Of a stretch of 64,000 nt of DNA, positions 53,701 to 64,000 are shown piece by piece (position 1 is the stretch's first letter; the number at the start of each line of letters is the position of its first letter). Below the pieces are notes generated by a model that was not told the DNA's origin, ran no database searches, and was given only the letters and a program-made list of their open reading frames with translations. Both the position numbers and the translations under genes were made by a program. Source of the DNA: Corythucha ciliata (lineage: Eukaryota; Arthropoda; Insecta; Hemiptera; Tingidae); contig CM075941.1 of the NCBI GenBank assembly GCA_038030265.1, positions 59,249,952 through 59,313,951 on the forward strand, given 5' to 3'.

Positions 53701-54047
53701 GTGTATTGTTTTTCCGGTTTAAAGGGTTCCATATAAATTTGTTCAAACTTGGAGCAGGACGATCTGAAGAGAAAAATCGGCGTTTTGTCAGTTACTGCTG
53801 ACTTTGTCAGCGTTACAGCGTAGATTACAGCCCAAATTAGAACAAATTGGATGTAGGGGGCTATGCGCCCACCGCTCACCTCCGCTCACGGCGAGGGGCG
53901 GGCAGTCCATCGGCTCCGTACTCGGCTCAATTGCCGGGCTGATGAGACCAGGACCGAGTATAGCCCTGGTGGCTGAAGGTCTGAGGTCGAAACGGAGACT
54001 GAACCGCACCTTGGGTGCAATCTTCGTAGTTTACAGCCTGTATCCAG
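50720..54047. other. Non-coding stretch, nothing firmly recognised
   Basis: Contains a (TG)n/G run at 51917-51941 and several homopolymers. No frame carries a known motif. One minus-strand open stretch near 53340-53176 ends in a strong splice-donor consensus (CAG then GTAGGT), but it has no recognisable acceptor or homology that I can see. Confidence 0.4.
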
Positions 54048-54160
54048 GGGTGGGCAAGATACTTGAGTATTTAAAATACTTTGTATTTTAAATACAAAAT
54101 ACGTATTTTGTAATTGTATTTATATATGTATACATAAAGATATATATATATATATATGAA
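54048..54160. repeat. hAT-like terminus with AT-rich palindromes and (TA)n
   Basis: CAGGGGTGGGCAA opens the segment, a frequent hAT-like end, followed by ACTTTGTATTTTAAATACAA-type palindromes matching 11095-11150 and a (TA)n microsatellite at about 54138-54157. The other end of the element was not found. Confidence 0.5.
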
Positions 54161-54521
54161 TTCCGGAGACCACTGAATTCGTGTTCTAGAGGTTTTGAAA
54201 CGTGAAAAAAACATGACATGACCCATGTTTGCCACCATCACGACGAGACCAATCGGGAACGGACACGAGATAAGAGTTGGGTTATATTACCTCCAAATTC
54301 TAACTTGGTGGGCCACTGACTGTGGTATCGTAATGGAAATGCATAGCCGGTATTGCTGTTTTTCTATTATTTCGCGTAAATTTTGGGTTTTTCTCATATT
54401 TGGAGATCGGTGGACATTCGCGGGAGTTAATAAATCGCTTTAAAAAAGTGTCGCTGAGTGCTTAAATTTTCAGAAATCGTGTAACTGTAACGCTACACCC
54501 TAGTGGTATTTAGGCCTTTAG

Positions 54522-57284
54522 CCCAGCAACACTAACCGGAGTCTGAAAGACTCCTAAGAAAAAAACATCCCCACTTCTCATGCAAGTAACGTCTTTCCCG
54601 TGGATTGTAACGTCCTCCTATTCCTAGTGGTGGCAGTGCTGGTGGTGACCTCGAAGAGTTTGGACGTGTGAGGATTATCAAGGGTAAGTTATAACAAGTT
54701 TTTTATCATGTAAGTCAAAAAGACTCCTAGTTAGTTGTACTGAAGAATGATATTACAGGTCAATAAGACTCCCAGTTACCTATAGTGCCCCTGTAATACT
54801 AGGTCGTTTTGACTCCCTGTTAGCAACAAGGGCATTGTGACATTTTTCTTTTCAACCCCCCCCCCCGTCCATGAGATCTGTCAACTGATGAATGTATCTT
54901 CTTTTAGCGTTTGTCGTTCAAAAATAAAAAATAATTATTTCCACCCCTAGGCACACAATGGCCAAAAGGAGAGCTATGACAGAAGAAGAAATTCGAGAAG
55001 TAATAGAGAACCTCTCGAGCTCAGATGATGAGGATGTCCCTGACCAAGTGGACAGGGATTCGGATTCAGACTCCGGCTCTGATTACGACCTGTCACCAGA
55101 ATTGATTGATATTGACGACGAAGAACTAATGGGAGCAATAGATTCTCTCGAAAGGGAAATTGACGATTTCTCGAACCCGGACAACCCTGATGCCAACGAC
55201 GACAATCTCAATTTCGATCAAAACGGTAATATCGACAATACCGCGCCAACTTTGTCACCTCCTCCCGCTTCCACCTGTAAAAATGTTAGGAAACCGAAAC
55301 GGAAGAAGAGCAAAGAGAGGAAGGGTGAGGTCAAGAAACGTACAAAACCAGCAAGTAATGGTGACATTCCAGATAGTGACGATTCTCCTGATGGGAGTGC
55401 CAACACAATCAAATTCGATACACTTGACGTTGCGGGGAAAAATGGTTTCTTGTGGAAGTCGCAGCCATTAGGTTCGTCTGCAACAAAAACCAGAGCTAAA
55501 AACGTTGTACATGTGAAACCAGGAACTGCAAACGTTGCTCTGGCTGCCGAAAACCCCTTGGAGTGCTTCAAAGCCTTCTTCAGCCAAGACATCATTGACG
55601 TTATCGTGTCTCATACCAACGACGAGATAAGGCGTCTTAGGGACAAGTACAAAGTTAAAAATAAAAGTACAAATATAGCGACACAACTACATCTGCAATT
55701 TTCGGTCCATTTGGTTCACTCTATTACGCAGCAGCCATGAAACATAATCACTTGAACTCCAAAATTCTACACAACTCGGTACTGTGCGGGGACAAACATC
55801 GTTCGGTTATGTCGGACGCTCGATTTGAATTTTTACTACGAGCACTCCGCTTCGACGACAAAAATACTCGAAAAGATAGATCTTCGAAGCTGGCCCCCAT
55901 CGAGGAAATCTGGGATATTTTTATTCAAAACTGTATAAAAAATTACAGACCCGGGTCATATTTGACCATAGACGAGCAGCTTGTAGGATTCAGAGGACAA
56001 TGCCCCTATCCGTATGTATATACCGAGCAAACCAAATAAATATGGTATTAAAATCATTATGATATGTGACAACGCCACAAAATACATGATAAACGCCATG
56101 CCATATCTTGGAAAAGGCTCAACTCCACCAGGCACACCTGCTGCGAGTTTCTACACAAAGAAGTTGGTAGAACCCATCGCAGGTTCGAACCGCAATTTGA
56201 CAATGGACAATTGGTTCTCCAGCATTACCCTAGCCGAAGAACTGCTAAAAGAAAAGAAAATCACTGTTATTGGGACAATAAAAAAAAATAAACGTGAGTT
56301 CCCCTCGGACTTCACCAACCCGACGTTTAAAAAAAGAAGAAGTGGATCGTCATTATTCCTGTACGCCGACAATGTAACCGCCGTGTCCTATAAGCCAACA
56401 GCGACAAAAATGGTGGCTCTCATATCCACCGCACACGACGATGGGGCTGTGAACGAGAGAAGCGGAAAGCCCGAGATCATAATGAACTACAATACGACAA
56501 AAGGAGGTGTTGATGTCCTTGATCGGCTTTGCCAGGATACCAATACTGGGCGTAAAACTAAACGCTGGCCTTTGGCATTTTTCTACAATATGTTAAATAT
56601 AACTGCAGTAAACGCGTACGTTGTATACCTTCACAATTTTTACAGAAGAGCAAACCAATTTCGGACACTGCCCCCAGCCAAACCACTCTCACGTTTTGAG
56701 TTTATTTTGAAGCTAGTGGAGCAACTAACAGAACCTTGGATGGAGTACAGGTTAACTCTTACAATCCCTAAGAGTCTTCGGAACTGCATCGAGAGGTGCC
56801 TGAATAGAGAAGAAGAAGAAACAGCCCAGCCATGCCTAGAGGAAACAGCTTCCGGCTCACGACGCTACTGCTCTTACTGCTGCTACAAGAAAAAAAGGAA
56901 GACTACTTCCCGTTGTGTCAAATGCTTCAAGTCAATATGTGGCGAGCATACAAAAAAAATATGTCTCAATTGTGATAATAACTGAAAACTTGTGTGATAG
57001 TACTATAGTTACTACTCAAAAGAAACGAAAAGTCTGACTAGTCTTTAATTCTCGCTAATTTTATTACATTTCTTGGTATTTTTTTTTCTTTTTACTTTTG
57101 CATTTCCTTTAAAAAATTGTGTGATCAGTAGAGTTACCTCAGGTTGTTCTGATGTTTAAATAAAAAAGTAGCAGTTAGGAAAAACAGCGTTTTTATGGGA
57201 GGGGGAAAACCAAAATTTGAATAGGAGTCAGAAAGACTCCTGGTTAGCAATAAGCACCAAAAGGTGAAGGTTAGTGTTGCCGGG
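54522..57284 (+). mobile_element. piggyBac-like transposon
   Basis: Inverted ends: CCCAGCAACACTAACC on the left, and on the right the reverse complement of CCCGGCAACACTAACC. Both ends are flanked by TTAG (54518-54521 and 57285-57288) rather than the usual TTAA. Subterminal copies of GACTCC with GTTAG occur at 54545, 54722, 54765, 54811 and 57230. Length 2763 bp, typical of the superfamily. The transposase on the plus strand is frameshifted twice. Confidence 0.9.
54958..56985 (+). pseudogene. piggyBac transposase, two frameshifts
   Basis: Starts MAKRRAMTEEEIREVIENLS, an acidic N-terminal region (SSSDDEDVPD, SDSDSGSDYD), then a basic patch (KPKRKKSKERKG). The catalytic domain is split: AIFGPFGSLYYAAAMKHN after a shift near 55685, then YLTIDEQLVGFRG (first Asp). 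A second shift near 56012 precedes KYGIKIIMICDNATKY, LTMDNWFSSITLAEELL (second Asp) and TKGGVDVLDRLCQD (third Asp). The C-terminal Cys-rich domain (CSYCCYKKK ... CVKCFKSICGEH ... CLNC) is present. All three catalytic Asp survive, but the frame breaks prevent expression. Full size would be about 675 residues, normal for the family. Confidence 0.93.
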
Positions 57285-57489
57285 TTAGAGTCGTAGATAT
57301 TTCCATTATTTTCGAGAATTCCTAGCAAATCGCTTTGTGTGGCCTCGGGCTAACTCTCTCTGCGTAACTACTTATTAAAAATATCTCACGATTTTATTTA
57401 TTTATTGATTGCTTCGAAGTTTTTTGTCAAAATCCCTCCAACAAGGTAGCCTCCTTCCTACATATTTCTAATAATAAGCATGCAATGAC

Positions 57490-57954
57490 TGCTGAATTCC
57501 TTGTACGAATCGTTACTCAAGGATCCGTCATGATTATGTCCGAATCATACTAAGGCCATTCCAGTGAAAAAATCATCGCTGAAAATTGCAGTATATCCTT
57601 GATCAACTAATTCCGGGAGACTTACTGCTGGGCGATCGTGGTTTTCACATACATGATCAGGCCAACCGTCACATGGCTGAAGTTTATGTACCTCCTTTCA
57701 CCAAGGGGGTAAACCAATTAAACCCTATAGACGTCGAAAAGTGTCAAATTGCAGAAATCACATCATGCTTATTTACTTTACCGGTGACAACAATGAGATT
57801 GTTCATTATGACGTGTCCGATGGATTTTACGAAAACCCGATTTGAAATTGGTGTAGGACTCCAAGGTTTTGTAGCTCTTGAATTGCTCCATCGTATAAGC
57901 ACTCACACCGAAGATAAAATAATTGACGAAGTCCATGTTAAAGGAGGAAAGTGA
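57490..57954 (+). pseudogene. DDE_4-type (Harbinger/THAP-associated) transposase fragment
   Basis: The frame reads QLIPGDLLLGDRGFHIHD, where the Asp of DRGF is the second catalytic Asp of the DDE_Tnp_4 family, then VYVPPFTKGVNQLNPIDVEK, a typical following segment. Upstream (about 57525-57580) a related stretch with SEKIIAENCS is interrupted by a stop and a frameshift. The third catalytic residue region degenerates after KCQIAEI. It is truncated on both sides with no TIRs seen. Confidence 0.7.
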
Positions 57955-58209
57955 CGTGCATCCGAGGAGTAATCATCAATTCTTTGAACAAAAATTTGAA
58001 AATTGCAATTACCCCACGATCTCCGATCAAACTTGTAAAGGAACGTTAAGCCCTATTCAGGGGAAATAATTTGAAAGTTTCCTTTATCGAATTAGCCATC
58101 TTAAGCGTGGAGGCCTTTCAAGCACAGACCCCAATATCTATCAAATAACTCTGCCTTAATCTTAAGCCTTAAGCTTCCATTATAAGGTGTTTGAATAAGG
58201 CCGGTCGCC

Positions 58210-58365
58210 CACTGGAAGCGTTTTCGAGCGGCGCTACAACGAGCGTACATCTCAAAGCCTTAAATTGAATTGACTGCAGCTAAGCCTGCAGTGGACGATG
58301 TCACATCCAATTTGAGCCTTTGGGATGAACGCTCGTTGTAGCGTCGCTCGAAAACGCTTCCAGTG
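58210..58365. mobile_element. Palindromic MITE of 156 bp
   Basis: The left arm CACTGGAAGCGTTTTCGAGC ... and the right arm are inverted copies over about 60 bp with few mismatches. Almost the whole element folds back on itself around a ~30-bp centre. No coding capacity. Flanking duplications are not clear, and an outer GGCC on both sides may extend the repeat. Confidence 0.8.
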
Positions 58366-58458
58366 GAAGACAGATCCAAGGCCCCTGAATACGAACGAAT
58401 AGGGAAAAAACAAATTCCATCAACAATAATTCAATAAATAAGGAGCTTACAATCTTAC

Positions 58459-58557
58459 AAGTGGGTCGACACCAAGTGCAGTTATTTTGGCATGGTAACG
58501 CTCTCGGAGAGCATCGACAAGGCTTTCAGCGTATGTGCTTAGCTTTGTGGGGTCCAT
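58459..58557 (-). CDS. Possible coding exon with a splice donor
   Basis: An ATG at 58557 (minus) opens 33 codons (MDPTKLSTYAESLVDALRER, then YHAKITALGVDPL), directly followed by GTAAGA, a good donor. The composition is protein-like and resembles the beginning of SWIM-finger/transposon-associated proteins of invertebrates that I recall ending this segment with DP, but I cannot confirm it. No following exon lies on this strand before the DDE_4 remnant. It may be a TE-derived exon. Confidence 0.35.
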
Positions 58558-58681
58558 TTCAATTCTCTATACGAAGACACAGCAAGCTGCCCACCAAATT
58601 AGAATTTTCACTCTTATCAGTGAAGGTTAGGCATTCGTGTCCGCTCCCGATAGTGCATTTTCAGAATGAAATGCACTAAAA

Positions 58682-60557
58682 TGTAAATTCTTCCAAACTC
58701 ACATCCAGTACTTAGGCCACGTCATCAGCAGTGAAGGGCTACACAAATCCCCTGACAAGGTCAAAGCCATCGTTGACGCCCCCTGCCCACAAAACACCGA
58801 TCAACTACGCCAGTTCCTTGGAATGGTTCAATATTATTCGCCATTCATTGAAAATTCGTCAACGCTTCTACATCCTCTCAACTCACTGCTGCGTAAAGAC
58901 GCAAAATTCAGTTGGAACAAAAATCGCGAAACGGCTTTTCAAACTATTAAGTCCAACATTGCGATTGACGAAGTGCTCGTACCATTCGACCCTCAATTAC
59001 CGGTGACGCTGGCAACTGATGCCAGCCCGGTCGGACTATCGGGAGGCCTCTCTCACATTTTGACCCGAACGGGCATGAACGCCCTATCGCGTTTGCGTCG
59101 CGAACCCTTACAGCAGCCGAACGTAACTATTCCCAGTTGGACAAGGAGGCAACAGCCGTTTACTGGGCTTGTAAAAAATTTTACGACTACCTCTACGGGC
59201 GACCATTCACTCTGATTGTAGACAATAAACCACTCATGTCAATTCTACATCCAGATCACAAACTTCCAGTACTCACGGGAACTCGTATGTTGCGATATGC
59301 TTTATTTTTGTCGGGATTCAACTACAAAGTACGTCACCGTCCGTCAACCCAGCACGTCAATGCAGACTACCTCTCCAGAAATCCGATCAATACACCCGTA
59401 AATAGTAACTCGGTAGACACGGCTTTCCTCAACCAAGCAGCCACAATTAAAAATATTTCGACGGAAAACGTCACTTCAATCAAAATAGCCGAACAAACCG
59501 AAAAGGACCCAGACCTGTCACAACTGAAAAATGATATCCTCAACGGGAAAATCCGTGATCCCGAACTGTCGCTACACGGCGGCGTGATATTCCGCGGTAA
59601 CCGTGTTACCATACCCACATCACTCCAGCCATCGGTACTGCGTGAACTCCACACAACACACACGGGAATAGTAAAAATGAAGGCACTCGCTAGAAATTTC
59701 TGTTATTGGAAAGGTATCGATGCCGACATAGAAGACATGGCAAAAAGCTGTCAAGCCTGCTGTGATGTTAAAAATATTCATCAAACAGCACCCATACTCG
59801 TCTGGGAAACCCCGTCTTCAAACTGGCAAAGAGTCCGTATGGACTATGCCGGCCCCTTCTTGGGCTGTCGCTCAAAATGGCCAGAGATCCTAATTTCAAA
59901 ACAATCACCTACCACTCAATCCACTATCCGGTCCCTTCAAGAAATTTTCAGTAGTCACGGTTTTCCAGAAATATTAGTCAGTGACAATGCCAACATTTTC
60001 AAATCTTCCGAATTTTTACAGTATTGCAGCTCAAATGGCATCACTCAACGGTTCATAGCTCCGGGATACCCACAAACCAACGGACAAGCCGAAAGATTTT
60101 GTCAAATAATCAAGAAAAAACTCAAATGTATGCAAGCCGCACCGGGAAAAGTACAGGAAACATTATACGAACTCCTTCGACGCTACCGAATCACCCTCCT
60201 TGCGAGTGGCGAAACTCCATCCGAACTTCTCTATGGGCGGAATATTCGCACCAAACTGGATCTACTAAGACCAATGGCTCCAGGCGCATTGACAAATTCG
60301 GCGACACAGCCAATCTTGAAAAAAGGTTTCGCTCTCGGTTAGCGAGTTCAATCTCAGAATTACGGTCATTCAAAGCTGTGGAAATACGGCAACGTGGTAG
60401 AACGCTTGGGAAAAACTTATTATCTTATAGAACTCGACGACAGTTACGTCATCAAAAGACACTTCAACCAACTTCGCTCGTGTCTCGTTGAGAAACTCAC
60501 GAAATCGTCAGGCGACACACGGCACCGACCCCGTCGGTTGCTGGTCATGAGAGTCTC
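58682..60557 (+). pseudogene. Gypsy-2 pol: RT end, RNase H, integrase
   Basis: RT thumb (QFLGMVQYYSPFIENSS), then RNase H with VTLATDASPVGLSGG, LDKEATAVYWACKKF and LIVDNKPLM. A frame change lies near 59085. Connection motif VNADYLSRNP. Integrase zinc site (HTTHTGIVK ... CQACCDV), core RVRMDYAGPFLG, VSDNANIFKSS and NGQAERFCQ. About ten residues are lost between the first core Asp and KWPEI. A TAG at 60340-60342 is the only stop, and the frame then reads on as NYGHSKLWKYGNVVERLGKT, a typical integrase C-terminal SH3-like region, to 60557. Inactive by truncation and these breaks. Confidence 0.9.
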
Positions 60558-61120
60558 ACACTAGTCATTTCGAGATCATACCAACCTATACAATCCATCC
60601 CACCAAGGAACCAAGAGACGATCTCTTCACCCGAGGCCGGCAGACACCGACCTTTCGCGACATCAACACCGAAGCCCCTAACCCCGCCACCCGTAAACAA
60701 TCCGTGGACACAAACACTACCTTCTAGCCCTGTGAGCGGCATGCCGACTGTTACGACCAAAATAAATATTTGTAAACAAAACACCTCCACCACGGAAACC
60801 GTCAACAAACCTCCGGAGGAGGAAGAAGAAGATAAACTTCATCGAACTACGCGCCTACACTCCAAGCGGCAGACTAGAGAAGATCCAAGCAATCACGCTA
60901 ATCACAGCCTCCGAGCGGAAAACAACTGTTATCTTGTATCTTTTGTAAATAATCAATTCATGCTCTGTACATATAACAAGTTTCTAATTAACATCAAGTA
61001 TATAATATGCATTTGACGAATGTATGTAAGTCTTCTCACATGATTGAGCATAAGTAATTGTAATGACAACCCCCCAAACTGCTCAAATAAATCAGACTTT
61101 TTTCTCCCAAAACGTCTCAC
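58682..61120 (+). mobile_element. 5'-truncated Ty3/gypsy element (Gypsy-2)
   Basis: Begins inside RT (HIQYLGHVISSEG) and runs through RNase H and integrase to about 60557. A non-coding 3' part follows, with an AATAAA signal near 61085. No LTR pair is visible. It meets the minus-strand Gypsy-3 near 61355, so the two are arranged 3' end to 3' end. Confidence 0.8.
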
Positions 61121-61354
61121 TTCTTTCTTCCAATTGCCCTTGTACTCGGTGGACTGATCTCCCGGTGCTTCCTTTCTTCCACCTTTTACAGCACCTGATC
61201 AGCTGATCCCGCTCGGTGCTTCCAAACCTACTTGTCCGAGAGTGAAGGCTGATCCCTTCATTCTCACACCCGTCCTAGAACCCGGAGTGGAAGCTTGATC
61301 TCTTCTCTCCGGTACTCCTCGACCATTCCGAACCTATTACCCGTTCTCCCGGAA
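60558..61354. other. 3' non-coding part of Gypsy-2 and junction with Gypsy-3
   Basis: No gene. AATAAA at about 61085. A repeated word GCTGATCCC occurs four times between 61190 and 61375, near the junction. An LTR boundary could not be set. Confidence 0.4.
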
Positions 61355-63349
61355 CTAGTGTGATTCGGCTGATCCCGGTCCACTAGTCTTCCTACCTCTC
61401 CTGGTGGACACGTCTTTTTCGAGTCGAGGCCTTCTGAGCTGGGAAACAATACCCACAACCCTCGACAAGTTTTTGAGGTTTTCTTGAGCCTTTAGTTTTT
61501 TTAGTTCCGGATCCGCCTGTTGCGCGGTGATGAGTTCCTTGAAATTCTCGGAAACTTCAATTTCTTCGATCCTTGAGAAAGTATCCGCTACGACGTTTTT
61601 TTCTCCTGGGCTGTACTGTATGTTGGTGGAGAATTGAGAAATGTAGCTAAGTTGCCTCGTGCGACGTGGGCATTTGTTGGTTGTTTTCTGAGCCATGGCG
61701 TGTACGAGGGGTTTGTGGTCCGTTAGGATGACAAAATCCATGCCTTCTAAGAGAGGCTGGAAATAATGCACCGCCTCGTAAATAGGCAAAAGTTCCCTGT
61801 CGTAAGTGCTATAATTAATTTGAGCCTGCTTGAGAGCACGAGAGAAAAATCCTAGTGGAAGGAATTCGTTCCCTCGCTTTTGTTGCATGGCAGCTCCTAT
61901 GGCTACAGAACTAGCGTCGCATGAGAGGTAGATTGGAAGATGTTCCGCCGGATGTGAAATTAAAGTTGCATTCGTGAGAGCTTTCTTGGTGTTTTGCAAT
62001 GCCTGTTTGGCGTCCGGTGTCCAGTCGATTGGCCTTTTGTCGTTTTTCTTTGCCCCGTGTAACATGGCGTTTAGTGGTTTTTGAACTTCGGCGGCGTGGG
62101 GTAGGCTTTTCCTGTAGAAATTCACCATTCCCAAGAAGAGCCTTAGTTCTTTGTTGGTTTTTGGTTCCGGCAGGTCCATGATGGCTTGTACCTTGTCCGG
62201 AAGGGGGGTGATTCCCTGTGAGTTGACGTTGTAGCCTAAAAAATTGACAGTTGGTTGGCCCAGGACGCTTTTCCGTAAATTTAGAGTGAGACCATGCTTG
62301 TCGAGTAGTGAGAATACTGTGCTCAGATGTTCTTCGTGTTCCTCCGGGGTCGCTGATGCGAGGAGGATATCGTCGATGAAGACGAAAACGAAGTTCAGGT
62401 CTCGGAAAATGTGGTCCATGAATCGTTGAAATGTCTGGCTTGCGTTTCTCAAGCCAAACATCATTCTCGGGAACTCAAACAAACCAAATGGTGTAATTAT
62501 TGCTGTTTTCTTGATGTCTTCCGGGGCTACTGGAACGTGATGGTACGCTCGGTTAATGTCGAGCGTCGAGAATATCGTTGAACCGTGAAGGAGATTTGTA
62601 AAATCATGGAGGTTCGGCACGTTGTAGCGATATGGTAGGGTTATTGAATTCAAGCGTCGGTAGTCTCCGCATGGGCGAATGGAACCATCCTTTTTTGATA
62701 CCACGTGAAGTGGACTGGCCCACGGGCTTTTTGACGGTCTACAGATGCCTTCCTCCATCATCTTAGCGAATTCTTCCTTGGTTTCCCGATATTTTTCGGG
62801 AGGCAGTCGGCGCGCTTTGCATGAGACTGGTGGCCCAGTTGTCTCTGTGTAGTGCTGTATCTCGATGTTGGAGTGAGCCTTCCGTGGTGTTGGCCGTAAT
62901 ATGTTCGAAAATTTTTGAACTATGTGGCTGTAAGCGGCTCCTGCTGGAATTGCCGTGATTTGTGTCCATGGTTCAATTGACACATTACCTCGTATTTCCC
63001 AAAGTGTTATTTGATCGATCAGCCTTTCCCTTGTGAGGTCAACGGCTAGATTGTGAGTTATGAGAAAGTCGGCTCCAAGTATCGGGTGAGATACGTTGGC
63101 CAGCACGAAATCCCATTTGAAGGGTCGCCGGAATCCTAGATCGAGAGATCGGTGCTCTGGGCCAAAAGTAGAAATCGGAGTGCCGTTGGCGGCGTAGAGT
63201 TGGTATTTCGAATCATGAGAACGTTTTGTTTTCCAAGGCAGGACCGAGATGGCCGCGCCTGTGTCCACAAGGAACTTCTCCCGGGTCTGTTTGTCGTAGA
63301 CGAAGAGACGGGGAGATTCGGTTACGGCGACGGGTCCCGTCGTTTCCAC
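61355..63349 (-). pseudogene. Gypsy-3 pol: protease, RT, RNase H, no integrase
   Basis: 664 codons with no stop. The first residue is a GTG, so it is probably read from gag by frameshift or readthrough. Retropepsin with FLVDTGAAISVLPW and HPILGADFL. RT with IRPCGDYRRLNSITLPYRYN, FSTLDINRAYHHVPV (catalytic Asp), FGLRNASQTFQRFMD and FVFIDDILLAS (active-site box IDD). RNase H with YLSCDASSVAIGAAM, YDRELLPIYEAVHYF and ILTDHKPLVHAM. Connection VVADTFSRIE. The frame then runs into Arg/Lys-rich sequence and stops, with no integrase. The intact RT suggests moderate age only. Confidence 0.92.
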
Positions 63350-63369
63350 CGCCGTCGTTAGTTTCCGGA

Positions 63370-63997
63370 AGTGGGATTCTCATTTCTGGCGCGCCAGCTG
63401 CATGGTTGGGTGCATTTCCTTGCCTTCTCTTTGAATTTCCGATGAAAGAAACACAAGTCCGATCGGGATTTGCTGCGCGATCTGCGGTCATTGGCTCGGT
63501 TGTTGTCCGGGCAGCGAATTCTTGAGCGGGTTCGCCCATGTCGCTCGAAGTCGGATCGTAACTTTTGTAGCTCTGCTATGATGTACTCCAGGTTTTATGA
63601 TTGGCCACGATCGACCGAGGCGACTGAGGAGTCTTGAGTGTGTCGAGCTCCATCGATGTCGAGTATACGATCCGCTGCCTGCGCCATTTTGTCCAGGGGT
63701 TGCTCTAGTACGGCTAAGACGTTCCGTACTCGTGTCGGTAGAGCACGTAGCCATACGGTTTTGAGAACTTCTTCGGAGAGTGCTTGATTGGCCGTGGCTC
63801 TCATGTTGCGAAGCAGTTGTGTCGGAGTGTTGTCGCCCAGAGTTGTTTCTTCCAAAAGTCTTAAAAACTCTTTTTTCTTGACTTTGGCTGTAGGTTGATG
63901 TCAGTCTCTCCTTCAGCGCCGTGTAGGGAGTTTCTCCGGGGTCTCGAGCCAGGTCCGCCACTTGTGACATTATTTTGTATGGCAGTTGGCTGACCAC
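63370..63997 (-). pseudogene. Gypsy-3 gag C-terminal part, frameshifted
   Basis: Capsid-like sequence starts MVSQLPYKIMSQVADLARDP, then YTALKERLTSTYSQSQEKR. In the next frame it continues ETTLGDNTPTQLLRNMRATA, LSEEVLKTVWLRALPTRVRN and DKMAQAADRILDID, the standard second half of this gag family. Near 63470-63390 a third frame gives a zinc finger DLCFFHRKFKEKARKCTQPC (C-x2-H-x9-C-x3-C). Two frame changes show it is broken in this copy or carries assembly errors. The N-terminus is outside the window. Confidence 0.8.
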
Positions 63998-64000
63998 TAG

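Larger units (their letters stand above)
61355..64000 (-). mobile_element. Ty3/gypsy element (Gypsy-3), cut by window end
   Basis: Minus strand: gag at 63997-63370 and pol (protease, RT, RNase H) at 63349-61355. The integrase is absent, so the element is 3'-truncated at about 61355. Its 5' part lies outside the window. Confidence 0.88.

Noticed and set aside
53870..54010. Possible SINE with a B-box-like GGTCGAAAC
   Set aside because: No convincing A box at the right distance and no repeat copy in the window.

Overview
This window looks like intergenic DNA from an AT-rich, intron-bearing animal genome, probably an arthropod. The reasons are an R1-type non-LTR element with an APE endonuclease, Ty3/gypsy, hAT and piggyBac elements of invertebrate type, candidate splice sites, and a 500-base run of N that is a scaffold gap. 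I cannot assign a species. Almost everything recognisable is mobile DNA. Host coding sequence is limited to a short secreted-peptide start beside the gap (12013-12168, minus strand) and a few weak exon-like fragments.

Layout. 0-11 kb: a decayed Ty3/gypsy element (plus strand, about 1294-10330) is split by a terminal-inverted-repeat element (3090-8799), which is itself split by a hAT transposon (3205-5784) with a perfect 8-bp target duplication. 11-15.5 kb: gap, secreted-peptide start, a pipsqueak-type HTH fragment and unassigned DNA. 15.57-23.76 kb: a complete, very young Ty3/gypsy element on the minus strand. It has 1035-bp LTRs that differ at one base by my reading, a 4-bp target duplication, an intact gag and an intact pol. 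24-32.6 kb: mostly non-coding DNA with long arrays of degenerate ~30-bp repeats and a LINE tail. 32.7-38.6 kb: a long-TIR transposon carrying a large decayed gene on the minus strand. Part of it and its flank are duplicated in tandem (36650-39515 and 40493-43214) together with LINE pieces. 44-50.7 kb: a second copy of the 3090-8799 element, split by an R1-clade LINE with ORF1, endonuclease, reverse transcriptase and a poly-A tail. 54.5-57.3 kb: a piggyBac-like transposon. 57.5-64 kb: a DDE transposase remnant, a palindromic MITE, and two further gypsy elements on opposite strands.

The most notable system is the 15570-23757 retrotransposon. The first ~170 residues of its Pol are an AMSH/STAMBP-like JAMM metallo-deubiquitinase domain lying ahead of the aspartic protease, RT, RNase H and integrase. 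All catalytic zinc ligands and all ligands of the second, AMSH-specific zinc site are present at the spacing of the AMSH family. Pol has no ATG near its start and lies in the -1 frame relative to gag. A canonical A AAA AAC slippery heptamer directly abuts the gag stop codon, so the deubiquitinase would be made only as part of a Gag-Pol frameshift product. With near-identical LTRs and no stop codons, the element looks recently active.
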